A stretch of 64,000 nucleotides of DNA from assembly GCF_005221385.1 (NCBI RefSeq), contig NZ_CP039903.1, positions 1,116,001-1,180,000 on the forward strand, read 5' to 3'. This document shows, piece by piece, positions 1 through 12,346 of this stretch. Source of the stretch: Agrobacterium tumefaciens. Lineage in GTDB: Bacteria; Pseudomonadota; Alphaproteobacteria; Rhizobiales; Rhizobiaceae. The position numbers and the translations under genes are program-made. The notes beneath the pieces are model-generated. The model did not search any database. It saw only the letters and a list, made by a program, of their open reading frames with translations, and was not told the origin of the DNA. The stretch's first letter is position 1. Every line of letters starts with the position of its first letter.

Positions 1-25
1 TCTCCGGTTATGATGAGGGTATAGG

Positions 26-595
26 ATGCCGAACTATCTTGAGACAGTGGAAGACGCCGCTGTAATCATCGCCGGGGCGCAGCGCATCATGGTCGTCGGT
101 TGTTCTGGCGGCGGCAAGTCGACGCTTTCGCAGAAGCTCGCACGCAAATTCGGGCTTCGTTATATCTCCATGGACCGCGAAATTTTCTGGCTGCCCGGCT
201 GGCAATTGCGCCCGCGAGAAGAACAGCGGCAGAGGATCGCCGCCATGGTCACGGAGGAGCGCTGGTTGATGGATGGCAGCAATCCGTCATCTTTCGATAT
301 GCGTATGCCGCGGTCTCACATCGTACTCTGGGTGCGCATGCCGCGATGGCTCTGCCTGTGGGGCGCCGTCAGCCGGGCGATCAAGGGGTATGGCAAGGCA
401 CGGCCGGAAATGGCGGAGGGATGTCCGGAAAGGATAGACGCCGATTTCCTGCGTTATATCTGGAATTTCGAGCGCCGCCATACTCCGATTTTCGAGCAGA
501 ATTTCGCCCTTTACGGCCCCGATGTGCCTGTATTCCAGCTGAAAAGCCGAAAACAGTTTCGCCGCCTTCTTGATCTTCTTGTTATCGGCGATTAA
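26..595 (+). CDS. P-loop nucleoside/adenylate kinase-like protein (topology-modulation type)
   Basis: Small cytoplasmic P-loop NTPase of 189 aa. A Walker A motif GCSGGGKST lies near residues 25-33, followed by a kinase-like fold with an Asp-Arg (MDREIFW) where shikimate/adenylate kinases bind substrate. This pattern fits the group annotated as topology modulation or FlaR-like proteins, whose substrate is unknown. The ATG at 26 is preceded by GAGGG about 10 bases upstream. The gene lies only 9 bases before the RatA/COQ10-like gene on the same strand, so the two are probably co-transcribed. The fold is clear but the biological role is not. Confidence 0.75.
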   Translation: MPNYLETVEDAAVIIAGAQRIMVVGCSGGGKSTLSQKLARKFGLRYISMDREIFWLPGWQLRPREEQRQRIAAMVTEERWLMDGSNPSSFDMRMPRSHIVLWVRMPRWLCLWGAVSRAIKGYGKARPEMAEGCPERIDADFLRYIWNFERRHTPIFEQNFALYGPDVPVFQLKSRKQFRRLLDLLVIGD

Positions 596-604
596 CTGCC
601 GCTT

Positions 605-1060
605 ATGCCCCAGTTCGAAACGCATCGCCACGTCAAACACTCACCCGACCGCATGTACGACCTTGTCGCCGATGTGGAGAAATATCCGCAGTTTCTGCCC
701 CTTTGCGAAGGGCTCATCGTTCGCTCGCGCAAGGAGCGGGATGGCAAGGTGCTGCTGGTGGCGGATATGACGGTGGGCTACAAGGCCATTCGTGAGACCT
801 TCACCACGCAGGTGCTGCTGAACCCGGCCGAGCGCGCCATCGACGTGAAATATATCGATGGACCGTTCAAATATCTCGACAATCGCTGGCGTTTCGAAGA
901 ATCGGAAGATGGCGGCTCGGCCATTCATTTCTTCATCGATTACGAATTCAAGAGCCGGTTGCTTGGCGCCGTCATGGGGTCGATGTTCGACCGGGCTTTC
1001 CGCATGTTCGCCGAAGCCTTCGAGACCCGCGCAGACAAGATTTACGCCGACCCGGCCTGA
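605..1060 (+). CDS. RatA/COQ10-like START-domain protein
   Basis: Protein of 151 aa in the polyketide cyclase/START superfamily. The start with F-x-T-x-R/H, then YDLVADVEKYPQFLPLCEG, is diagnostic of the COQ10/RatA family. Mitochondrial COQ10 binds ubiquinone and assists its delivery, and E. coli RatA was reported to affect ribosome subunit association. In alphaproteobacteria the ubiquinone-binding role seems more plausible, but this is inference. The 3' end overlaps the convergent pncC gene by 19 bases. Confidence 0.88.
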   Translation: MPQFETHRHVKHSPDRMYDLVADVEKYPQFLPLCEGLIVRSRKERDGKVLLVADMTVGYKAIRETFTTQVLLNPAERAIDVKYIDGPFKYLDNRWRFEESEDGGSAIHFFIDYEFKSRLLGAVMGSMFDRAFRMFAEAFETRADKIYADPA

Positions 1061-1551
1061 TTGAGGGTTACAAGCATTTCAAGTGCGGTTCTGACGGTAG
1101 CAAGCCGTATTTCGGTGCGGCCAATCTCGCCGTAACGCATTTCGTGATGCAGGATTTCGCCGCTGCGTGCCTTGGCGGCCAGATGCACCAGCCCGACTGG
1201 TTTATCAGCGGAACCACCACCCGGACCAGCAATTCCAGTCACGGCCACGGCAAAATCCGCGCGCGAGCGGAACAGGGCGCCATGCGCCATTTGCAGCGCC
1301 GTCTGTCGGGATACCGCGCCGAATGTCGTCAGCGTCTCGGCGCCAACCCCCAGCATCTCCATCTTGGCTTGGTTTGTATAGGTGACGAAACCGCGATCAA
1401 CGACGGCGGAAGAGCCGGAAATTTCGGTCAGCGAACCGGCGATCAGGCCGCCCGTGCAGCTTTCGGCGGTCGAGACCATAAAACCACGGGCTGTGAAATC
1501 GGCGATGATGCGCTGCGCCAGATCTCCTATGTCCGCGGGAAAAAGGCTCAT
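1042..1551 (-). CDS. pncC: CinA C-terminal family nicotinamide-nucleotide amidohydrolase
   Basis: Stand-alone CinA C-terminal (PncC) domain of 169 aa. Family motifs are visible: [21 protein letters not shown] near residues 27-47 and [20 protein letters not shown] near 103-122. Enzymes of this family deamidate nicotinamide mononucleotide to nicotinic acid mononucleotide in pyridine-nucleotide salvage. The N-terminal MoaB-like domain of full-length CinA is absent, as is usual in proteobacterial PncC. The start overlaps the stop of ispDF by 4 bases (ATGA), so translation is probably coupled. Convergent with the RatA-like gene. Confidence 0.9.
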   Translation of the reverse strand: MSLFPADIGDLAQRIIADFTARGFMVSTAESCTGGLIAGSLTEISGSSAVVDRGFVTYTNQAKMEMLGVGAETLTTFGAVSRQTALQMAHGALFRSRADFAVAVTGIAGPGGGSADKPVGLVHLAAKARSGEILHHEMRYGEIGRTEIRLATVRTALEMLVTLNQAGSA

Positions 1552-2735
1552 AACGGTCTGCCCCTGTAAACGACGGTAGCGGTGGCGATGGCCGCAATGC
1601 CTTCCCGGCGGCCGACGAAGCCGATCGTCTCATTCGTCGTCGCCTTCACCGAGCAGCGCTCCAGCGCAATGCCGAGCATGTCCGAGAGCGCTTCGCGCAT
1701 GGCCTGGCGGTGCGGGCCGATGCGCGGCGCTTCGGCGATCAGCGAGACATCGGCATTCATGATCGTGCCGCCATTATCGCGCACCACCTTGGCCGCATGT
1801 TCGAGGAAGATGCGCGATGCGGCGCCCTTCCATTGTGGATCGGACGGCGGGAAGTGATCGCCGATATCACCGGCTCCGCAGGTGGCGAGCAGCGCATCCG
1901 TCAGCGCATGCAGCGCCACATCGGCATCCGAATGACCTTTGAGTTTCTGGTCGTGTTCGATGAAGACTCCACAAAGCGTCACGCCATCTCCGGTCTCCAG
2001 CTGGTGCACATCGTAGCCATTGCCGGTGCGCACGTCTGGCAAGGCGTGAGAGAGTTTTTCATCGGCCATGGCGATATCCCGCTTGAGAGTGAGTTTGACA
2101 TTGTCGACCGAACCTTCGGTCAGCGTCACCGGCAGTCCCGCCCATTCGGCAATCGACGCATCGTCGGTAAAATCGGTCTTTCCGGAAATGGCAGCGGCGC
2201 GGTGTGCGGCGAGAATATCGCCAAAGCCGAAACTTTGTGGCGTCTGCGCCGCATAAAGCCCCTGGCGGGAAACCGTCTCCACAACGCGATCATCCGCGCC
2301 GCGTTTCAACGTGTCGGTAACGGGCAGGGCAGGCAGAACGCCCCGAGCACCTTCCGCGTGCAGCGCCACGATACGCTCCAGCATATCCACGGCGACGAAA
2401 GGCCGCACGGCGTCATGGATCATCACATGCGTCAGGTCTTCCGAAGAGAGCGCTTCCAGCCCCGCCAGCACCGATTGCTGGCGCGTCGCGCCGCCGGTCA
2501 CCGTGATGATCCGCTCGCCGGCTTCAAGCCGCTGCAGGATCGGTGAGAGCAGTGCGACATCGTCGGCATGGCTGACGATTATGATCGGGCAGGTGCTGTC
2601 CCAGCCAAGAAAGGTCGACAATGTATGCTCGATCACGGCCTTTCCGCCAATCGGGCGATATTGCTTCGGCCCTTCCTCGGGGGAGCCTGCCCTTTCGCCG
2701 CGTCCTGCGGCGACGATGACGATGCCGAGTTTCAT
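1548..2735 (-). CDS. ispDF: Bifunctional IspD/IspF (MEP isoprenoid pathway)
   Basis: Fusion of 2-C-methyl-D-erythritol 4-phosphate cytidylyltransferase (IspD, about residues 1-230) and 2-C-methyl-D-erythritol 2,4-cyclodiphosphate synthase (IspF, about 235-395). IspD shows the nucleotide-binding AAGRGERAG loop. IspF shows GNGYDVH and [12 protein letters not shown] with metal ligands Asp and His. Such fusions are standard in alphaproteobacteria and catalyse non-consecutive steps of isoprenoid precursor synthesis. I chose the ATG at 2735 over one five codons earlier because AGGAAAG sits about 7 bases upstream of it. Followed by pncC with a 4-base overlap. Confidence 0.96.
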   Translation of the reverse strand: MKLGIVIVAAGRGERAGSPEEGPKQYRPIGGKAVIEHTLSTFLGWDSTCPIIIVSHADDVALLSPILQRLEAGERIITVTGGATRQQSVLAGLEALSSEDLTHVMIHDAVRPFVAVDMLERIVALHAEGARGVLPALPVTDTLKRGADDRVVETVSRQGLYAAQTPQSFGFGDILAAHRAAAISGKTDFTDDASIAEWAGLPVTLTEGSVDNVKLTLKRDIAMADEKLSHALPDVRTGNGYDVHQLETGDGVTLCGVFIEHDQKLKGHSDADVALHALTDALLATCGAGDIGDHFPPSDPQWKGAASRIFLEHAAKVVRDNGGTIMNADVSLIAEAPRIGPHRQAMREALSDMLGIALERCSVKATTNETIGFVGRREGIAAIATATVVYRGRPL

Positions 2736-3010
2736 AGTACTTTCCTGCATTGGTCTTATGCTTTGCGCGCAACCCTTAGCGGTTGACAGTCATGCTCTAG
2801 CGTTTCAAAACCCGGATGGCCAGCCCGATAAGACGCGCATTCATCTCGCACGCCGCAGGATCGCACGTCATTGCACGCCCGGATCTGCACAATTTGCTAC
2901 CGACCGCAAAACAGGCAGGCAGCCGCCTCGCAAATAAAAGGTGCAACCTTCTAAAAGTGCTTGGCAACTGCGCAAACACTGTCTAAAAATAATGCAAATA
3001 ACCCTTCTGC

Positions 3011-4027
3011 ATGAAAGATCATCAGTTGCCCCTTCCGGAATTGTCAGAACCGTTCAGCATCGGCTCCGTAACGATCCGTAATCGTGCGGTGCTGGCGCCC
3101 ATGTCGGGCGTGACGGATCTGCCGTTCCGGCAGCTTGCCTGGCGTTATGGTGCTGGTCTGGTTGTGACGGAAATGGTCGCCAGCCGCGAGCTCGTCGCTA
3201 ACAGGGGTGAATCCTGGGCGCGGCTGAAAAATGCCGGCATGGTTCCGCATATGGTGCAGCTTGCCGGACGCGAGGCGCATTTCATGGCGGAAGCGGCGAA
3301 GATCGCCGCTGATAATGGCGCCGGCATCATCGATATAAACATGGGTTGCCCGGCCAAGAAGGTGACGGGCGGTTATTCCGGTTCGGCGTTGATGCGCGAT
3401 CCCGATCACGCCCTGTCACTGATTGAGGCGACAGTCGGCGCGGTCGATGTGCCTGTCACGCTGAAGATGCGGCTCGGCTGGGACGATAACACCATCAACG
3501 CGCCCGAGATTGCCAGCCGCGCAGAAGCGGCAGGTGTTCAGCTCATTACCATTCATGGCCGCACCCGCATGCAGTTTTACGAAGGACGCGCAGACTGGGA
3601 CGCCATCCGCGCAGTGCGCGAGGTGATTTCCGTGCCGCTGATCGCCAATGGCGATGTCGAGACCGCCGAAGATGCACGCGAAATCCTGCGCCGTTCGGGT
3701 GCTGATGCCGTCATGGTCGGTCGCGGTGCGCAGGGTCAGCCCTGGTTGCCCGCAGTGCTGGCCGGACATGCCGCGCCTGAGCGTGCGGAAATCGCTGGTA
3801 TTGCCGTTGAGCATTACAAGATGATGCTGGAATTTTACGGAAGGGAAGCCGGTCTCAGGCATGCCCGCAAACATCTGGGCTGGTATCTCGACCGTTTCGC
3901 GCCTGAGTTCACCACGCCCGACAAGGCTAAAATCATGACATCGCGTGACACGGGGGAAGTGGCGGATCTGCTGCGTTCCGCCCTTTGCGAAAATGCGGGC
4001 GAAGAAGCCGCAAGGAAGGCCGCATGA
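3011..4027 (+). CDS. dusB: tRNA-dihydrouridine synthase (NifR3/DusB family)
   Basis: FMN-dependent tRNA dihydrouridine synthase of 338 aa. Visible motifs are [12 protein letters not shown] near residue 30, the catalytic region NMGCPAKKV near 109, the phosphate-binding GRTRMQFY and NGDV. It reduces uridines in the tRNA D-loop. This is the nifR3 gene that precedes ntrB-ntrC in many alphaproteobacteria. Its TGA overlaps the ntrB ATG by 4 bases, so it heads the operon. The 275 bases upstream (2736-3010) separate it from divergent ispDF and should carry both promoters. Confidence 0.96.
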   Translation: MKDHQLPLPELSEPFSIGSVTIRNRAVLAPMSGVTDLPFRQLAWRYGAGLVVTEMVASRELVANRGESWARLKNAGMVPHMVQLAGREAHFMAEAAKIAADNGAGIIDINMGCPAKKVTGGYSGSALMRDPDHALSLIEATVGAVDVPVTLKMRLGWDDNTINAPEIASRAEAAGVQLITIHGRTRMQFYEGRADWDAIRAVREVISVPLIANGDVETAEDAREILRRSGADAVMVGRGAQGQPWLPAVLAGHAAPERAEIAGIAVEHYKMMLEFYGREAGLRHARKHLGWYLDRFAPEFTTPDKAKIMTSRDTGEVADLLRSALCENAGEEAARKAA

Positions 4028-5168
4028 GCGCTGACAAACACAGCCCGGCAGACGCAAACCCGCTCGCCATGGCGGTTCTGAACGCGGTGCAGAACCCCGT
4101 CATTCTGGTGGATGCCGAGGGTTTCATTGCATTCGCCAATTGGGAAGCCGAAGCCTTTTTCGGGGCGAGCGCCTCCCATCTTGCCCGCTACCGCGTCTCC
4201 ACCTTCATTCCCTTCGGCAGCCCGCTGCTGGCGCTGATAGATCAGGTGCGGGAGCGCAGGGCCCCGGTCAACGAATATCGCGTTGATCTGAGTTCTCCGC
4301 GTCTCGGACAGGACAAGTTGGTCGACCTTTACGTTGCGCCTGTTGTCAGCGAACCGGGATCGGTCGTCGTCGTCTTTCAGGAACGGTCGATGGCCGACAA
4401 GATCGACCGGCAATTGACCCATCGCGCGGCGGCCCGTTCGGTCACCGGCCTTGCCTCGATGCTGGCGCATGAGATCAAGAATCCGCTGTCCGGTATTCGT
4501 GGCGCCGCCCAGCTGCTGGAAACGTCGGTTGCCGACGAGGACCGGGCGCTGACGCGGCTGATCTGCGACGAGACCGACCGCATCGTCTCGCTGGTCGACC
4601 GCATGGAGGTATTTTCCGACGAGCGGCCGGTGGACCGTGTACCGGTCAACATCCATTCCGTGCTCGATCATGTGAAGGCCATCGCCAAGGCCGGGTTTGC
4701 CCGCAATATCAAGATTTCCGAGAACTACGACCCCTCGCTGCCGCCTGTTTATGCCAATCGCGACCAGCTGGTGCAGGTTTTTCTCAATCTGGTGAAGAAT
4801 GCGGCGGAAGCTGTTGGCAACCAGCCGGATGGCGAGATATTGCTGACCACCGCTTACCGTCCCGGCATGCGCCTTTCGGTTGCCGGCAGCCGGGAACGCA
4901 TCTCGCTGCCGCTCGAATTCTGCGTGCATGACAATGGTCCGGGCGTCCCGGCCGATCTTTTGCCGCATCTCTTCGATCCTTTCATTACCACCAAGACGAA
5001 TGGTTCGGGCCTCGGCCTGGCACTTGTTGCCAAGCTGATCGGCGCCCATGGCGGCATCGTCGAATGCGACAGCCAGAACCACCGCACGACTTTCCGCGTA
5101 TTGTTGCCCGTCTCGCCGGAAATGGCGCTCGACGACAGCTCTTTGCCGAACACGACAGGAAATGACCC

Positions 5169-5172
<4 letters not shown>
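4024..5172 (+). CDS. ntrB: Nitrogen regulation sensor histidine kinase NtrB
   Basis: Cytoplasmic two-component kinase/phosphatase of 382 aa that controls NtrC in response to nitrogen status through PII. An N-terminal PAS domain spans about residues 15-110. The phospho-acceptor His is in [12 protein letters not shown] near residue 150. The ATPase N box is [12 protein letters not shown], with DNGPGVP and [10 protein letters not shown] boxes near the C-terminus. No membrane segment is present. An upstream in-frame ATG exists, but the ATG at 4024 overlaps the dusB stop (ATGA) and fits family length. It overlaps ntrC by 4 bases. Confidence 0.97.
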
Positions 5173-6620
<1,448 letters not shown>

Positions 6621-6770
6621 GAATGTTGACAAGGCGGCATTTGTCGTTGCATTTTCGCCACATTGTGTTGCTTGGAAAACACTAGGAAGGAAAGAGATTC
6701 GCCGACTTGAAGCGTTTCTCGCCTGACTTCAGAAATGTGGTGCTGGCTGGCCAGCGATTGGGAGTAGTGC

Positions 6771-9032
6771 ATGCGGAAACCCGCCGCTGAACACGCCGTT
6801 GCCGATGAGGCAGCGGGCATGGTGGTTGCCGATCGCAGGATGTCTTTCGCTCTGCCGGGGCTGGTGCTCGCCGGCGTCGCCCTTGTTTGCGCCATCATCA
6901 CCCTCTTCGTACTTCTCGGCGTCACGCCGATTGCGCCGACATCGAATGTCGTCATTGCTTCCGTCGTCATCAATTCGATCTTCGTGATCGGCCTGATTTT
7001 TTTGATCGGCCGCGAAATCAACCGCCTGCTGAAAGCGCGTAAAAAGGGCAGGGCGGCGGCACGTCTGCACGTCCGCATCGTCGTGCTGTTCTCCATCGTG
7101 GCAATCACGCCGGCCGTGCTTGTCGCCATCTTCGCCAGTCTGACGCTGAATGTCGGTCTCGACCGCTGGTTTTCGCTTAGAACCCAGTCGATCGTCGATT
7201 CCTCCAGCAATATCGCTCAAGCCTATATGATGGAAAATGCCGGCTACCTTCAGGGACAAACCCTGTCGATGGCCACCGACCTTGATCGCAACCGCGCGCT
7301 TTTTTATCTCGACCGCACCGGGTTCATTGATCTGATGACCCGTCAGGCCAAGGGCCGCGGCCTGCTTGGCGCGTTTCTGGTGCAGGAGGACGGAGACGCC
7401 GTTGCTCAAGCCGACATCAAGACGGAAAAGCCGCTTCCCGCCATTCCGCATGATGCGCTCGAAAAAGCTGCCGCCGGTCAACCGACCCTGATCCCGCCCG
7501 GTATCACTAATCTCGTTGGCGCCATCATCAAGCTTGAAGGCATCCAGGGCACCTTCCTCTATACCGTGCGCGCGGTCGATCCCAAGGTGATGGGCGCGAT
7601 GCGGCTGATGGAGGAGAACCGCGCCGAATACAAGGCGATGGAGGCAGGCCGCGCACCGTTGCAGATCGCCTTTGCTATTCTCTATCTCGGTTTTGCGCTG
7701 ATCGTGCTTCTGGCGGCCATCTGGACCGCAATTGCGGTGGCCGACCGTATCGTCCGGCCGATCCGCCTTCTCATCAGTGCCGCCGATAGCGTCGCCACCG
7801 GTAACATGCATGTGCTGGTGCCCGTTCGGGCTGTGGACGGTGACGTCGGGCGCCTGTCGCGCACCTTCAACAAGATGGTCTCGGAACTGCGCAGCCAGCA
7901 GGATCAGATCATCGAGGCGAAGGACGATATCGACGATCGGCGCCGCTTCATCGAGGCTGTGCTATCAGGCGTTACCGCAGCCGTTATCGGCGTTGACGAG
8001 AACCGCAAGATCACCATCGTCAACCCATCGGGCGAGGAATTCCTGGCGCAGACCTCCGAGCAGCTTATCGGCGCGCAGCTTTCCGAGATTGCGCCTGAAA
8101 TCGAACAGGTCGTGACCGAGGCGAATACCTGGTCGCGCGGCAACTTCCGCAAGCAGATCAACATCATGCGACGCGGTAAGGAACGGACGCTCAATGTGCA
8201 GGTCACCCGCGAGGATGCCCGCGACAGCCGCGACAGCTACGTCATCACCCTCGACGACATTACAGATCTCGTCATCGCCCAGCGCTCCACCGCGTGGTCG
8301 GATGTGGCGCGCCGCATTGCCCATGAAATCAAGAACCCGCTGACGCCGATCCAGCTTTCCGCCGAGCGCATCAAGCGCCGTTTCGGCAAGCAGATCGACG
8401 AGAACGACCGCGCTATCTTCGACCAGTGTACGGACACCATTGTCCGGCAGGTCGGTGATATCGGCCGGATGGTGGATGAATTCTCGGCTTTTGCGCGCAT
8501 GCCGAAGCCGACGAAGGAAAAGTCGGACCTGCGCTCGATCCTGAAGGACGCGGCGTTTCTGCGGGAAATCAGCGCCGCCGACACGAAGTTCTCCACTGAG
8601 CTGGGTGATATCCCGCTGGAGGGCATGTTCGATGCCCGCATGCTGGGGCAGGCGTTCGGCAATCTCATCAAGAATGCGACGGAAGCAATCGAAGCGGTGG
8701 AAGGCGAAAAGCGGCCGGGTAAAATCCTCGTGCGCGCCTCTTTCGACGAGGCCAATTCCCGTTTCGTGGCTGATATCATCGACAATGGCCGCGGCCTGCC
8801 CGTCGAGAACCGCCATCGCATTCTCGAACCCTATATGACGATGCGGGACAAGGGCACCGGTCTCGGCCTCGCCATCGTCAAGAAGATCATCGAAGAGCAT
8901 GGCGGGTATCTGGAACTCCACGATGCCCCGCCGGAGTTCGATCACGGCCACGGCGCCATGATCAGAGTGCTGCTGCCCTATATCGAGGCGGTCGGCGGCG
9001 AAAATAACAAGGAAGCAGCATATGGCGTCTGA
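6771..9032 (+). CDS. ntrY: Sensor histidine kinase NtrY
   Basis: Membrane-bound kinase of 753 aa paired with NtrX. Hydrophobic segments occur near residues 25-50, 57-80, 97-120 and 290-315, and the stretch before the last is periplasmic. A HAMP domain follows ([20 protein letters not shown]), then a PAS domain (about 390-490). The His box is [20 protein letters not shown] near 520, with N box [12 protein letters not shown] and G box DNGRGLP. GGGAG-like bases (ggga) precede the ATG. The 150-base gap after ntrC suggests its own promoter. It overlaps ntrX by 11 bases. NtrYX is linked to nitrogen, redox and envelope signalling in alphaproteobacteria. Confidence 0.96.
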
Positions 9033-10386
9033 TATTCTGGTCGTGGATGACGAGGCGGATATTCGCGAAATCGTGGCGGGTATTCTCTCCGATGAAGGCC
9101 ACGAAACCCGCATGGCGTTCGACAGCGACAGTGCGCTGGCCGCGATTTCGGAGCGCGTGCCGCGCCTGATCTTTCTCGATATCTGGATGCAGGGTTCGAA
9201 GCTTGACGGTCTGGCGTTGCTGGACGAAATCAAGAGCCGCCATCCCGAAATTCCTGTCGTCATGATTTCCGGTCACGGCAATATCGAAACCGCCGTCAAC
9301 GCCATCAAGCGCGGTGCCTTCGATTTCATCGAAAAGCCGTTCAAGGCAGACCGCCTGATCCTGATCGCCGAACGGGCGCTGGAAAACTCCAAGCTGAAGC
9401 GTGAGGTTCAGGAACTCAAGAAGCGCACGGGTGATGCGGTTGAACTCGTCGGCGCCTCGCTTGCGGTTTCGCAGCTTCGTCAGACCATCGACAGGGTAGC
9501 GCCCACCAACAGCCGCATCATGATCCTCGGCCCCTCCGGTTCCGGCAAGGAACTCGTAGCGCGCATGGTGCACAAGAAATCCTCGCGCGCCACCGGACCT
9601 TTCGTGGCGCTGAATGCCGCGACGATTACGCCGGACCGCATGGAAATCGCGCTCTTCGGTACCGAAGGGCTGCCGGGTCAGCCGCGCAAGGTCGGCGCGC
9701 TGGAAGAAGCTCATCGCGGCGTTCTTTATCTCGACGAAGTCGGCGAAATGCCGCGCGAAACCCAGAACAAGATCCTGCGCGTGCTGGTCGACCAGCAGTT
9801 CGAGCGCGTCGGTGGCGGCAAGCGGGTGAAGGTGGATGTGCGCATCATTTCCTCGACCGCCCATCACCTCGAAAGCCTGATCGCCGAAGGCCAGTTTCGC
9901 GAGGATCTTTACCATCGCCTTGCCGTCGTACCGGTGAAGGTGCCGGCTCTGTCCGAACGGCGCGAGGATATCCCTTTCCTGGTCGATATGTTCATGCGGC
10001 AGATTTCCGAGCAGGCCGGCATCCGCCCGCGCAAGATCGGCGACGACGCCATGGCCGTCCTGCAAACGCACGACTGGCCGGGCAATATCCGCCAGCTGCG
10101 CAACAATATCGAGCGACTGATGATTCTCGCACGTCCCGAAGGCGGCGAAGCACCGATCTCGGCCGACATGCTACCGTCGGATATCGGCGACATGCTGCCG
10201 AAGATCTCGGCGCAGGGCGACCAGCACATCATGACCCTGCCGCTGCGCGAAGCCCGTGAAATGTTCGAACGGGATTATCTGGTGGCCCAGATCAACCGTT
10301 TCGGCGGCAATATTTCGCGCACGGCAGAATTTGTTGGCATGGAAAGATCAGCGCTGCATCGCAAACTGAAATCTCTCGGCGTATAA
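9022..10386 (+). CDS. ntrX: Response regulator NtrX
   Basis: NtrC-family regulator of 454 aa, partner of NtrY. Receiver domain about residues 1-120 with Asp in IFLDIWMQG, then an AAA+ domain with Walker A GPSGSGKE near 172 and Walker B GVLYLDEVGEM, and a C-terminal Fis-type helix-turn-helix (GNISRTAEFVGMERSALHRK). The region where NtrC has its sigma-54 contact loop reads LFGTEGLPGQPRKVGALEEA, so GAFTGA is missing and the loop is shortened. This suggests that NtrX does not remodel sigma-54 holoenzyme, in line with what is reported for other alphaproteobacterial NtrX proteins. Confidence 0.96.
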   Translation: MASDILVVDDEADIREIVAGILSDEGHETRMAFDSDSALAAISERVPRLIFLDIWMQGSKLDGLALLDEIKSRHPEIPVVMISGHGNIETAVNAIKRGAFDFIEKPFKADRLILIAERALENSKLKREVQELKKRTGDAVELVGASLAVSQLRQTIDRVAPTNSRIMILGPSGSGKELVARMVHKKSSRATGPFVALNAATITPDRMEIALFGTEGLPGQPRKVGALEEAHRGVLYLDEVGEMPRETQNKILRVLVDQQFERVGGGKRVKVDVRIISSTAHHLESLIAEGQFREDLYHRLAVVPVKVPALSERREDIPFLVDMFMRQISEQAGIRPRKIGDDAMAVLQTHDWPGNIRQLRNNIERLMILARPEGGEAPISADMLPSDIGDMLPKISAQGDQHIMTLPLREAREMFERDYLVAQINRFGGNISRTAEFVGMERSALHRKLKSLGV

Positions 10387-10434
10387 GGAACCAAGGCGCA
10401 TCGCCGTAACCGATTATTCCGTCAGAGAGACAGC

Positions 10435-11811
10435 ATGAAAGTCATCATTTGCGGCGCAGGGCAGGTGGGTTACGGCATCGCCGAACAATTGTCGCGCGAG
10501 GATAACGAGGTATCGGTGATCGATACCGCCGCGCCGCTCATCTCCGCCATCACCGAGACGCTCGATGTGCGCGGCTACGTCGGCCATGGCGCGCATCCGG
10601 ATATGCTGGCGAAAGCGGGCGCCGACCAGGCGGACATGATCATCGCCGTCACACTGCATGACGAGATCAACATCGTCGCCTGCGAGGTGGCGCATGCCTT
10701 GTTCAGCGTGCCGACCAAGATTGCCCGCATCCGTGACCAGAGTTATCTGAAGCCGGAATATGCCGATCTCTTCAGCCGCGAGAACATGTCCATCGATGTG
10801 ACGATTTCCCCGGAAGTGGAAGTCGGCAAGATGGTGTTGCGCCGTATCGCCTTTCCGGGCGCCACCGACGTCGTGCGGTTCGCCGATGACACGATATACA
10901 TGCTGGCGATCGAATGTATGGAAGACTGCCCGGTCATCAATACGCCGCTGCACCAGCTTTCCAACCTCTTTCCGGACCTCATCGCCACAGTTGTCGGCGT
11001 TTTCCGCAATGGCATCCTCAAGGTGGCGCATTCCTCCGAACAGCTGAGGGTCGGCGACCTTGCCTATGTCATCTGTCAGCGTCAGCACGCCCGCCGTACC
11101 TTGAGCCTGTTTGGCCATGAGGAGCAGGAAGCGCAGCGTATCGTGATTGCCGGCGCCGGCAATATCGGCCACTTCGTTGCCCGCAAGATCGAGGAGATGC
11201 AGCCGAAAACGCGGGTGAAGATCGTCGAGGCGGATCGCGACAGGGCTATTGCCGCATCGGAGCAGCTCAGCAACACCATCGTCATGCTTGGTTCGGCGCT
11301 TGATCAGAAAATTCTGATGCAGGCCGATATTCAGGATGCAGACCTGATCGTGACGCTGACCAATAACGACCAGACGAATATTCTGGCCGCCGTGATGGCA
11401 AAGCAGCTGGGCTGCAAGTCCAATCTTGCGCTGCTGAACAGTTCGTCCTTTCACGATGTCGCGGGTTCGCTCGGTCTTGATGCCTATATCAACCCTCGCG
11501 CCGTCACCATCTCCCGCGTTCTCCAGCATGTGCGCAAAGGCCGCATCCGCTCGGTCTATGCCGTGCAGCGCGGTTCGGCGGAGGTGATTGAGGCGGAAGC
11601 GCTGGAAACCTCGCCGCTGGTGGGCCAGTCCTTCCGTGATATCGACATGCCCGACGGCGTACGCATCGGCGCGATCTATCGCGACGGCGTGGTGATCCGC
11701 CCGGATGGCAGCACCAAAATCAAGGCGAAGGACCGCGTCGTGCTGTTTGCGTCAGCGGACGCAGTGCGCGACGTGGAGCAACTTTTCCGGGTTTCGATAC
11801 AATATTTCTGA
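10435..11811 (+). CDS. trkA: Trk system K+ uptake regulatory protein TrkA
   Basis: Cytoplasmic NAD-binding regulator of K+ uptake, 458 aa, with two tandem RCK (TrkA-N plus TrkA-C) units. The first Rossmann motif is GAGQVGYGIAEQL at residue 6 and the second GAGNIGHFVARKI near 240. The protein gates a TrkH/TrkG channel that is not in this window. The position right after ntrX (48-base gap, same strand) and before hfq is conserved in rhizobia. The C-terminal domain holds IYRDGVVIRPDGSTKIKAKD, typical of TrkA-C. Confidence 0.96.
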   Translation: MKVIICGAGQVGYGIAEQLSREDNEVSVIDTAAPLISAITETLDVRGYVGHGAHPDMLAKAGADQADMIIAVTLHDEINIVACEVAHALFSVPTKIARIRDQSYLKPEYADLFSRENMSIDVTISPEVEVGKMVLRRIAFPGATDVVRFADDTIYMLAIECMEDCPVINTPLHQLSNLFPDLIATVVGVFRNGILKVAHSSEQLRVGDLAYVICQRQHARRTLSLFGHEEQEAQRIVIAGAGNIGHFVARKIEEMQPKTRVKIVEADRDRAIAASEQLSNTIVMLGSALDQKILMQADIQDADLIVTLTNNDQTNILAAVMAKQLGCKSNLALLNSSSFHDVAGSLGLDAYINPRAVTISRVLQHVRKGRIRSVYAVQRGSAEVIEAEALETSPLVGQSFRDIDMPDGVRIGAIYRDGVVIRPDGSTKIKAKDRVVLFASADAVRDVEQLFRVSIQYF

Positions 11812-11995
11812 CTGTTTCGAATCGAAAAATCGGGTCAATACTCGTACCCGTCAGGCCGTTTTCGCCGTTGCGGAACGGGACATGATTTGATACCAGAGTT
11901 GCAGGCTGGCCAAGCGGGGGACTAGACTCGGCCGGTTTATTATTGATTGATTATTTTCCGGTGTCCCTGCCGGCAATAAAGAAAGAAGCGGCGCC

Positions 11996-12238
11996 ATGGC
12001 GGAACGTTCTCAAAACCTTCAGGATCTTTTCCTCAATACCGTTCGTAAGCAAAAGATTTCGCTCACGATTTTTCTGATCAACGGCGTCAAGCTGACGGGC
12101 GTTGTCACCTCCTTCGACAATTTCTGCGTGCTTCTGCGCCGTGACGGTCATTCGCAGCTGGTCTACAAGCATGCGATTTCCACCATCATGCCCGGCCAGC
12201 CGATGCAGATGTTCGAAAGCGAAGAAGGCGCGGCCTGA
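11996..12238 (+). CDS. hfq: RNA chaperone Hfq
   Basis: Hexameric Sm-like RNA chaperone of 80 aa that pairs small RNAs with mRNAs. Sm1 motif region [25 protein letters not shown] and the Sm2 signature YKHAISTI are present. In rhizobia it is also the historical nrfA, needed for nitrogen-fixation regulation. The 184-base gap after trkA likely holds its promoter. hflX follows after 108 bases, the classic hfq-hflX order. Confidence 0.98.
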   Translation: MAERSQNLQDLFLNTVRKQKISLTIFLINGVKLTGVVTSFDNFCVLLRRDGHSQLVYKHAISTIMPGQPMQMFESEEGAA

Positions 12239-12346
12239 TCAGGCTCCCTCTGACGGTATCTTCGATATAGACTGACCCGGATCGGAACATTTCCGGTCTG
12301 GTCAGGTTAATCTTCATGGCCGTCCGCGCGGACGCGGTCGGCCGAA

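Noticed and set aside
12243..12346. Weak hairpin between hfq and hflX as a terminator
   Set aside because: CTGACC...GGTCAG can pair, but the stem is interrupted and has no T-run, so termination is not supported.
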